The notes under the pieces: generated by a model
Seen by the model: the letters and a program-made list of their open reading frames with translations, nothing else
Told to the model about the DNA's origin: nothing
Database searches by the model: none
NCBI GenBank assembly: GCA_947095585.1
Contig: OX352764.1
Location: 67,909,536 to 67,973,535 of the forward strand
DNA: 64,000 nucleotides
Direction of reading: 5' to 3'
Origin: Nephrocerus scutellatus
Lineage: Eukaryota > Arthropoda > Insecta > Diptera > Pipunculidae
Shown here: positions 55,633-64,000 of the stretch, one piece after another
Layout of the letters: each line of letters begins with the position of its first letter
Position numbering within the stretch: position 1 is the first letter of the stretch
Translations under genes and position numbers: made by a program

Positions 55633-58374
55633 ACATTTGTGAAAAATAGTCGTTGTAGCCATATGCCAGAAATTGTGTTTAAATGTTAAATGCCAAAAAA
55701 TTATCTACCAAATAAAAAAAAATTTTGGTCATTTCATAATTTTATATGTGTTTTATTCAAAAAAAAAATCGGCAACCTCTTAAAAAAACACGTTATATCT
55801 AACGGGTTGTTGGATGTTGTGTTGGTATTTAGGTTGTGGAAATACCCAAAGAATTGTTTAGGAGTGTTTTGTTGGATAGGAAAGTGGGTTTCTTGAATGC
55901 ATATTATTCTTACGTTCAGTCGTTAGCTTACATTCATTAACGAAGAAGTAGTTCCGATCTTTACGACTGCTGCCTAAAATCGAGTCAGTAGTACTAAAGA
56001 CAGTATTATGAGGGCGTTTCCATTTCTCTTCTCTTTCCGGCATCTCAACTAAAGGGAAAATGATTTCAAAACGATCCGCCTAGTGTTGAAAAATAACATT
56101 TTTTATGTAATTTTATCAAAACATGTAAATAGTGCACATAAATTCATAAATTCATAATTATTTAATTCTTGTATCGGGCTTGCAAAAATTCCATTTTATT
56201 TTATGGAAAACTAATTATTTACTGCGCGGTTAGGTTAGGTTAGGTTGAAGTGGCCGTCATTCAAAACCGACGCACTAAGACCATGAAGGTCCGTTATGAT
56301 ACCACAAAGATCTAGAAAATCTGAAATACTGCGCGGTAGTTTTGGTTCTTTTTGATTTCGTGCATATAAATTTTTAATTTACTCGTATTAACGATGGTTT
56401 CAATTTCAATATAAATTGGCTTTTAACCGTTAAACGTTTGTTGCTCATATAAGGAAGTATTTGTTTCCAAGCGAACACAATTTCCTTCCTTCGTTATGAA
56501 CATTTTTTATAATGATAAGAACACAACCATAAGAGTCTTATGTATTTATTGAAAAATGTTAAGTCTGATTCCAACAGCGTGCTACATGACACTAAAAAAA
56601 TCGCTGTGTACATACTCTGATAGATTTATTGTTCCAGCGGTAGTGGGAGGAATGATTGCACAGTTGATTTGCCCTCTGTCGCTTGACCATAGTCCAATTA
56701 CGATTATTTAAGTAATACGTTAGTTATGTCAACAAATCGAAAAAAATGTATGCTTAGCTATAGTTGGTAGTAGATGTTCATGCGTACCGTAAACAGATTT
56801 TTTTTTAATTCTCTTATATTATATTATGCAACGTGGGGAAAAAATAATATTTTGTGTTTTTGTATGTACGCGACCAATAATTAAATACGAATAATTTCCT
56901 ACTTATGAAAAAGTATTAGAAATGGTAATAATAATTTTTAATAAAGTTAAATTTGTTATATAAATGCAATCGTTTTTATTAAAATTCCGAAGCCCCCTGA
57001 CATCGTATCAAGAAATTCTACTTTAAAGTTTTTTGAATTGAAAATTAGAATTACCTTTTACACTGCGTCACCGCCAAAGTAGCTGGGCTATAATACCAAC
57101 ATAAGATATGTAGTTAGAGGATATAAAATAAATATATTTAGTTTAAAAAAGCTGGTTTGTGTATTCCTATTCTCGTATATAAACATATAATACTCACAAA
57201 TAATGCCACCTGGTCAGTTAGAAATCTAATCTTGTTCAATCACCAGAGCTTTAGAGGTACATTAATTCGAACTTTGAACTAAAAATAAAACATATGGCAT
57301 AATAAACAACATGGTTAAGTTGTTTTTCTTATGTTGGTGGAGTAGTATGGACGTGTTTTATAGATAAAGCAGCAGGTGGTTCAATGAAACGAATTTCGGG
57401 TATTAATAAATGATTATTGATATGACATTTTTTGATTAATAGATCTTATCGAGTAATCGATCGGATAGTATGTTGTACAATAATTCGACTTCGATATTAT
57501 TCGATATTAAAAATATGACAGATACATATGAATCAGTTTTGGACCTTTGAAATTATAACAGTCCGTGTTTTACAGTAAACTAAAATGTTCAATGTTCTCG
57601 AGTTTTATCAGAACTGCCTGACATTCAGTTACACATATGGAAAATGTGTTTTTTTACGAGATTATATAGACAAACAGCTCACTAAAACTGACTTTTGATT
57701 TTTAAATCTTTTGAATTAAAAATCAAATTCCTTTCCGCCGTCGGAGCGCTGTCGATGACGATGATTGATCTTGCTGAATCGAGTTGGATACAGATCTACA
57801 AATACTTTTAGCCTTCTGGATAAAGACAACATTTCACCGTCATTCCTCTCCCTTTTATTACAAATGGTATTTCTTGTAAATTTATTGTATGTTACATAAC
57901 GAGCTAGGAAAGAGAGCAATAAGCACTTTTCAGCGAGTAATGTACGCCATTTTTTCACACGAACAAAACAATTTTTCTGTTAAACTGCTCATGCGAAATG
58001 CAAAACTACTGTGGGAATGTGAGTTCGCTCAGACTTCAGTAAATAACACAAGTGTTTTCTATGTTAACACACTAGTGTGGATAACGCCTACTTTGGGGGT
58101 ATGTTATAGCGTAGGAAACACTTTCGTCTATGTTTGTGTGAAAAATAAATAAAAAAACTTAGGTGTGAGGATGGAATGTTAATAAATATACTATAAACAG
58201 TTTGTAGAAAATACAATAACGTTTAATTTTACTACAACTAGACGATGTGATTAAAGAGCAGTTTATCTTTATATATATATAATAGAGAATTTGTTTGTTT
58301 GTTTGTGCCTAACGGAACGATTTCACCAATTTCAACTAAACTAAACTAAACTCATAAAAAACAGTATGGCAATA
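55481..58374. other. AT-rich region without supported gene
   Basis: A run of about 31 A's lies near 55600-55630. Just before it, GTTTTGACAGCTCAAAGTGG and ACTCAGTATTGTTTGGCAAA look like a transposon end of unknown family. A GGTTA triplet repeat is at 56230-56244, followed by TGAAGTGGCCGTC, part of some dispersed repeat. The rest is unique and AT-rich. Open frames at 55690, 57716 and 57889 have no motifs. Confidence 0.4.
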
Positions 58375-59060
58375 CAAGAAAGCCAATTGGGGCGGCCTTA
58401 ACAACTTTTTTGCGAGTATTAACTGGTCGCTATTATTACGCGATAGCTACATGGACGCCGCTGCTGATGCAATCACAAAGATCATCCTTATTGATATGAG
58501 AGAATTTATCCCTTCCAGGAATAAGTCCGTCAAACCAAGGGATGATGGATGGTATGACTCGAGCAGCTGTAAAGTGGCTTCTAGGATTAGAGAGGTATGC
58601 TTTCGGTTTTAAAAGTGAACCCTGCTGAATAAATTTTAAACGAGTTAGAAATTATTGCAATGCACATCTTTGGCGAGTCAAATTCACCTACGGCCAAAAA
58701 TTGAGGCAAACAATACAATGTCCCAAAGGTAGTAAAAATTTTAGATCTTTCGTGAAAAGAATCAAAAATACAGCCTCGTCTTAGATTGCAATGCTCATTT
58801 ATAATGACATTCCAGTTGTCAGCTCTTAGAACAAGGTTAAAATGTTCGCTGCGCATTTTGCAGCTAGCTTCCAGATTGTGAATTGCTGCCTCCTGCACCT
58901 CAGAGTACTGAACACTGTATGGGACAGATCTTCATTTGTACTCGTGCAGTTGCTAGAGTTTTAAACGATCTCAACACAACAACAAAAATTGTATTTCCCC
59001 CATTAGTTCTGGGCCAAGCTGGCATTACCATTGCGTAAGCTTTTCCTTCGAATGGTCTGC
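58375..59060 (+). mobile_element. Jockey-like LINE (family K), copy 3, fragment
   Basis: Matches copy 2 (48970-49440): CCAATTGGGGCGGCCTTAA, TTAACTGGTCGCTATT, GCCGCTGCTGATGCAATCAC and GAGGCAAACAATACAATG occur in order. It retains an extra segment (58520-58680) lost from copy 2. Frames are broken. Confidence 0.7.
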
Positions 59061-59206
59061 TACGTAACTCAACTGATTTATTCTTATGTTTAAACTTATT
59101 TTAGATTTCAATTTAAGCAACCTGTTAATTTTTCGTAAATAACGAGCTTTTAGAGCTAGAGATCTAAATTTTACATTTCTTTGATTTATTTCCTTTTTCA
59201 CAATTT
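59061..59206. other. Spacer
   Basis: Nothing recognised. Confidence 0.3.
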
Positions 59207-59545
59207 CTAATTTTTAATATTATTATATTCTGCTCTATAATACGCACAATTTTTTGTTTGGGTCTTGCAATTACGACAAATGGGTTTGTCTTCTTCTGCA
59301 TCGGTACAAATTAATTTTGAAGGAGGTTCGTTTTTCTCAAATTCTTCTACGGTTAAATCTACGTTGCTGGAACCAGGTTTAAAATAGTTATGGTGCACAC
59401 GTTTTATATAACTTGGGTCAGGCATGTTAAAATAATCATCTTCAGTTTCGATATTCTATATGTTTCTATCTAACATTCTATATACATTGACACATGCCAC
59501 ACAGTCCTTTATTATTTGGTAATAATCGCCAAAATTAATGTTTTT
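59207..59545 (-). pseudogene. Unrecognised Cys-containing ORF with an in-frame stop
   Basis: One reading frame on the minus strand runs about 120 residues. It starts near MPDLKNINFGDYYQ (about 59556), crosses a single TAG at about 59457, and continues MPDPSYIKRVHHNYFKPG to a Cys cluster (CTDAEEDKPICRNCKTQTKNC) and a stop at 59207. The Cys spacing recalls zinc-binding tails of some transposases, but I cannot assign a family. It may be a decayed gene or transposon piece. Confidence 0.4.
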
Positions 59546-59799
59546 GAGGTCGGGCATATTTCAAAGTATTTCCTTTTTTCCACGCATCATACGCGACAAA
59601 CGTTCCACGCGGGATTGGCCTCTGAAATTGAGCTAGGTCATGCGAAATTAGTCGAAAATACAGACAAACAGGGGTCAAGTCAAGTTAAATAAAACATTTT
59701 AAAAAGAATAAATACCTATAAAAAACATATTATTATTCTTTGCAGCATGGATTAATTATTAAATTGTTGAAAAGCCCTGAAAATTTAATACATGCACAT
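59546..59799. other. Spacer
   Basis: Nothing recognised. Confidence 0.3.
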
Positions 59800-60015
59800 C
59801 CCTTACAAAATCGGGTAAATTTTTTTAAAACATTTGTATGGGAGCCCAATTACTTCCAAATTTTAATAGAAATATTGTCACCGGAAAACACATGTGTAAA
59901 TTTGAAGAAAATCGGGCTTTACGATGTGGGTTAAAATTTGATCGCAAGATTACACCGGCCAGCCAACCAGCCAGCCACCGACCGACAACCAGGCACGCGA
60001 AGTTAATATTGAGAA
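59800..60015 (+). repeat. DR1 unit
   Basis: AAAATCGGGTAAATTTTTTT, TTGTATGGGAGCCCAATTAC, TTGTCACCGGAAAACACATG, a (CCAG)n tract and CAGGCACGCGAAGTTAATAT. Confidence 0.8.
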
Positions 60016-60184
60016 CAAGAGAACTAGCAGACCCGACAGACGTTGTCCTGTCCCACTTTCAATAAATTTGTTTGGGATCGTTTTGTGAACTTGTGAAAGG
60101 CTATTTAAAATGTTAAATCAAAGTAAAAATGAGAAAAAAACCTCAAATCTATTTTCTTTCATTAAATTTTAAACCACAATGTGT

Positions 60185-60660
60185 TTTTTAAATTCTCTAT
60201 ATTAACTTCACTTTCCCGTGGCACGGATGTCGGTCGGAAATCGGTCGGCTGTCGGACGTCTGTCGGACGTCTGTCGGACGTCTGTCGTGGATTTTGCACA
60301 CATGTGTATTTCCGGAGACAACACTTTCTATTAAAATTTGAGGCCCCTCGGGCCACGGGTTTTTCTCTATTTTCTTCAAATTTTATACACATGTGTATCT
60401 CTAATATACAAAACTTTTTGTAAAAATTTTGGAGACCCCGGGCACGGGTTCGTGGGGCTTCATAACTTTTGTTAAAAAAATAACCCGATTTTCATCAAAT
60501 TGTATTTGTATTATATACATTTTTTAAAAATTAGCTCGATTTTCTTCAAATTTTAAACACATGTGTATCACAGATGGACAAAACTTTTTGTAAGTTTGTT
60601 GGAGTGATCGGGCCCTGACCCCGTGTGATGTCCATGTAAATTTTTTTTGTATTTTTATGG
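60185..60660 (-). repeat. DR1 unit, reverse orientation
   Basis: Starts TTTAAATTCTCTATATTAAC and TTCACTTTCCCGTGG. A GTCGGACGTCTGTCGGACGT tandem replaces the usual CTGG tract. Three to four modules with ACACATGTGTAT follow. It forms an inverted pair with the unit at 59800-60015. Confidence 0.8.
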
Positions 60661-60829
60661 GCTGTTTTTTTTACATTTCGATTTCGATTGCAATGAGGAT
60701 AAGTACGGTATCAAAAACAATTTTGGTTTGCGATTTTGAGTCACAGTATTGGTCACATTATTGTATTACATTTTTAAATTTTGGGAACTAAGTCATTTCT
60801 CTACCGACTTGTATAAAATTCGGTTTAAG
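60661..60829. other. Spacer
   Basis: Nothing recognised; leads into the satellite. Confidence 0.3.
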
Positions 60830-61302
60830 CTTTTGAGGGTCCTCTGGGGGTCTTTTAAGGTTCTTTCGAGGGTCTTTTGAGGGTCTTTAGAGGAGTATTT
60901 TGAGGGTCTTTTGTGGGTCTTTTGGAGGTCCTTTAAGCGCCTTTTTGGGGTCTTTTGGGGGTCTTTAGAGGAGTATTTTGAGGGTCTTTGCGGGTCTTTT
61001 GGAGGTCCTTTCAGGGTCTTTGGGAGTCTTTTAGGGGTTTTTTGGTGAGTCTCTTGGAGGTCCTTTGAGAGTCTTTTGGGGTGTTTAAAAGGTCATCTGA
61101 GAGTATTTTGGGGGTCTTTTGAGTAATTTTTTGAGGGTCTTTTTGGGGTCTTTTCAGGGTCTTTTGAGGGACTTTTTGGGGTGTTTTCGAGGTACTTTTA
61201 GGGTCTTTTGGGGTCTTGTGAGACCCTGAGACCCTTTGGGGTTTTTTGTGGAGTCTTTTGAAGGTCTTTGCGCGGGTATTTTTGGGAGTCTTTTGAGAAT
61301 CT

Positions 61303-61440
61303 TTTTTTTTTTTTTTTTTTTATTGAAAAACATTTGGTAGTCCCTAGACTAATAAGCAATTTTGTTTTGACTTAAATTAATAAAAAATACAAAATTAAAA
61401 GTTTAAAGCTTTGAAGCTAACTTGTACTATACTTTTGAGG
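61303..61440 (-). repeat. Retroposed 3' end with poly(A), copy 1, inside the satellite
   Basis: On the minus strand unique sequence (AGTTAGCTTCAAAGCTTTAA, then TAGTCTAGGGACTACCAAAT) runs into CAATAAA and a run of about 20 A's (poly-T at 61304-61321). This is a polyadenylation signal plus tail, as left by retroposition. The source gene or LINE is unknown. Confidence 0.65.
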
Positions 61441-62412
61441 ATCTAATGCGGGGTCTTTCGGAGGTCCTTTGATGGTCTTTTGTGGGTCTTTTGGAGGTCC
61501 TTTGAGCGCCTTTTTGGGGGTCTTTTGGGTATATTTTGGGGAGTCATTTGAAGGACTTTTGGGGTTTTTTTTGGGGATCATCTGGGGGTCTTTTAAGGGG
61601 CTTTTGCGGCTTTTTGGGGTCTTTTGGAGAGTCTTTTGAGGGTTTTTGGGGGTACTTTGGCGATTCTTTTGGAGGTTCTTTGAGGGTCTTGTGGGGATCT
61701 TTTGGGGGTCTTTTGGTTTTTTCGGGTAGCCTTTTGAAGGTATTTTGGGTCTTTTGGGGCCTTTTTGAAGGTCTTTTGGAGATCCCCTTTGGACAGTTTT
61801 TTTTGAGTGTCTTTTCTGTTTTTTTTTTGTGTTTATGGGGGTCGTTTGAGGGACTTTTGGTGGTATTTTGGGAGTCTTTTAAGGGTCTTTTTGGGGTCTT
61901 TTTGGGGTATTTCTGGGAGTCTTTTGAGGGTTTTTAGAGGTCCTTCGAGGGTCGTTTGAGGGACTTTTGGGGGTATTTTGGGGAGGTTTTTGGTTGTCTT
62001 TTGGGGATCTTTTGAGGATCTTTAGAGGAGTATTTTTAGTGTCTTTGAGGGTCTTTTGGGGTCTTTTAGAGGTCCTTCGGTTTTTAGTAGTTTTTTGAGG
62101 GCCTTTTGGTGGTCTTTTCAGGTACTTTTTGGGGTGTTTTGGAGTTAATTTGGGGGTCTTTTGAAGGTCCTTTTAAGGTGTCCTTTTAAGGGGTCTTGTG
62201 AGACTTTGAGACCCTTTGGGGTTTTTTGTGGAGTCTTTTGAGGATCTATTGGGGGTCTTTTGGTGGTCCTATGAGGGTCATTTGAGGGTCTCCTGGAGGT
62301 CCTTTGAGCGCCTTTTTGGGGTCTTTTTGGGGTCTTGTGAGACCCTTTGGGGTTTTTTGTGGAGTCTTTTGAAGGTCTTTGCGCGGGTATTTTTGGGAGT
62401 CTTTTGAGAATC

Positions 62413-62550
62413 TTTTTTTTTTTTTTTTCATTGAAAAACATTTGGTAGTCCCTAGACTAATAAGCAATTTTGTTTTGACTTAAATTAATAAAAAATACAA
62501 AATTAAAAGTTTAAAGCTTTGAAGCTAACTTGTACTATACTTTTGAGGGT
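62413..62550 (-). repeat. Retroposed 3' end with poly(A), copy 2
   Basis: Nearly the same as copy 1 and with the same satellite units on both sides, so it arose by duplication of the block, not by a second insertion. The tail here is slightly shorter. Confidence 0.7.
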
Positions 62551-64000
62551 CTAATGCGGGGTCTTTGGGAGGTCATTTGATGGTCGTTTGTGGGTCTTTT
62601 GGAGGTCCTTTGAGCGCCTTTTGGGGGGTCTTCTGAGGGTCTTTTGGGTATATTTTGGGGAGTAATTTGAAGGACTTTTCGGGTTTTTTTGGGGATCATC
62701 TGAGGGTCTTTTAAGGGGCTTTTGCGGCTTTTTGGGGTCTTTTGGAGAGTCTTTTGAGGTTTTTTGGGGGTACTTTGGCGATTCTTTTTGAGGTTCTTTG
62801 AGGGTCTTTTGGTTTTTTCGGGTAGCCTTTTGAAGGTATTTTGGGTCTTTTGGGGCCTTTTTGAAGGTCTTTTGGAGATCCCCTTTGGACAGTTTTTTTG
62901 AGTGTCTTTTCTGTTTTTTTTTGTGTTTATGGGGGTCGTTTGAGGGACTTTTGGTGGTATTTTGGGAGTCTTTTAAGGGTCTTTTTGGGGTCTTTTTGGG
63001 GTCTTTTTGGGGTATTTTGGGGATCTTTTGAGGATCTTTAGAGGAGTATTTTTGGTGTCTTTGAGGGTCTTTTGGGGTCTTTTAGAGGTCCTTCGGTTTT
63101 TAGTAGTTTTTTGAGGGCCTTTTGGTGGTCTTTTCAGGGATTTTTTGGGTTGTTTTGGAGTTAATTTGGGGGTCTTTTGAAGGTCCTTTTAAGGTGTCCT
63201 TTTAAGGGGTCTTGTGAGACTTTGAGACCCTTTGGGGTTTTTTGTGGAGTCTTTTGAGGATCTATTGGGGGTCTTTTGGTGGTCCTATGAGGGTCATTTG
63301 AGGGTCTTTTGGAGGTCCTTTGAGCGCCTTTTTGGGGTCTTTTGAGGGTCTTTTGTGTATATTTTGGAGAGTAATTTGAAATACTTTTGGGGGTATTTTG
63401 GGGAGTCTTCTGAGGGTCTTTTGGGGGTATTTTGAGGGTTTTTGCGGGTCTTGTTGGGGTATTTTGGGGAGTCTTTTGGTGGTCTTTTAGGGATCTCGTT
63501 GGGGGTCGTTTAAGGGGCTTTTGGTTTCTTTTGGAGAGTCTTTTGAGGGTTTTTTGGGGGTTCTTTGGGGAGTCTTTTTGAGGTACTTTGAGGGTGTTGT
63601 GGGGATCTTTGGGGGTCAATTGGGGGTCTTGGGATGGTCTTTTGGTTTTTTTCGGGGAGCCTTTTGAAGTTCTTTTGGGGCTTTTTTTAATGTCTTTTGA
63701 AGGTCCCCTTTTGATAGTCTTTTTGAGGTCTTTGAAGGGTATTTTGGGGATCTTTAGGTTGTCTTTTGAGAATCTTTTGGTGGTATTTTGGGGAGTCTTC
63801 TGAGGGTCTTTTCTGCGTTTTTTTTGTGTTTATGAGGTCGTTTGAGGGACTTTTAATGGAACTTTGGGAGTCTTTTAAGGGTTTTTTGGGGTCTTTTTGG
63901 GGGTATTTTGAGGGTTTTTGCGTGTCTTTTTGGGGTCTTTGGGTGGTGTTTTGTAGGTCTTTTGTAGGTCTTTTGGTGGTCCTTTGGGGGTCTTTTAGAG

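Larger units (their letters stand above)
60830..64000 (+). repeat. GGGTCTTTT satellite with ~1.1-kb higher-order repeat
   Basis: More than 3.1 kb of degenerate units around GGGTCTTTTGAGGGTC / GGAGGTCCTTTGAGCGCC, continuing past the window. A block at about 61250-62360 repeats at about 62360-63400 with small insertions and deletions. Marker segments lie 1108-1111 bases apart at the left edge and about 1016 apart further in. Long open frames on either strand are low-complexity Gly/Phe or Lys/Pro/Thr peptides created by the repeat. Confidence 0.92.

Noticed and set aside
57716..58152. Overlapping 80-87-residue open frames on both strands
   Set aside because: No recognised domain, no codon-bias contrast and no splice-supported extension.
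61536..63619. Long open frames of 100-150 residues on both strands
   Set aside because: They are products of the GGGTCTTTT satellite: Gly/Phe/Leu-rich or Lys/Pro/Thr-rich low complexity with no start context or motif.

Overview
The window is eukaryotic, AT-rich and dominated by transposable elements. It looks like a higher dipteran fly. Support comes from an activin-type TGF-beta gene that reads best as dawdle, an errantivirus-like Ty3/Gypsy element with a serine-tRNA-type primer site, several Jockey/RTE-type LINEs and fly-style CAAAATG start contexts. A tephritid or relative is my guess and is not proven. There are no bacterial features.

Only two host genes are well supported. At 2278-2886 (+) a single coding exon encodes an acidic 202-residue protein with two SUMO-interaction-like motifs, probably preceded by a 5' UTR intron. 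At 28524-31717 (-) four exons with consensus splice sites join in frame to give a 603-residue activin-like prepropeptide with signal peptide, His-rich stretch, CPKC motif, furin site and a nine-cysteine mature domain.

Layout: 1-3.3 kb unique flank and the acidic gene; 3.3-9.5 kb three decayed retroelements (RTE-like LINE, internally deleted Gypsy fragment, Jockey-like LINE); 9.6-17.8 kb a dispersed repeat (called DR1 here) split by a complete LTR element (10119-17385) with 4-bp target duplication, which itself carries a 900-bp hAT-type element; 18.1-20.0 kb a Tc1/mariner-like inverted-repeat element holding an RTE LINE; 21.5-24.3 kb a Jockey-like LINE whose ORF1 is partly tandem-duplicated; 24.5-27.7 kb DR1 arrays; 28.5-31.7 kb the TGF-beta gene, with DR1 pieces and a small 9-bp-TSD element in its introns; 31.7-36 kb unique AT-rich DNA; 36-40.2 kb a near full-length RTE LINE with a second LINE nested inside (7-bp TSD); 40.8-60.7 kb a mosaic of SINE copies, minisatellites, DR1 copies, decayed LINEs, a hAT transposase tail, a fold-back element and a DUF4780-like fragment; 60.8 kb to the end a (GGGTCTTTT)-type satellite with a roughly 1.1-kb higher-order repeat.

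The main story is layered nesting. Several insertions can be defined to the base by their target-site duplications. Three repeat families look worth naming: DR1 (Helentron/DINE-like with internal ~105-bp tandem modules), a tRNA-derived SINE, and the GGGTCTTTT satellite. Family names are from pattern recognition of translated motifs and termini only; no database search was possible.
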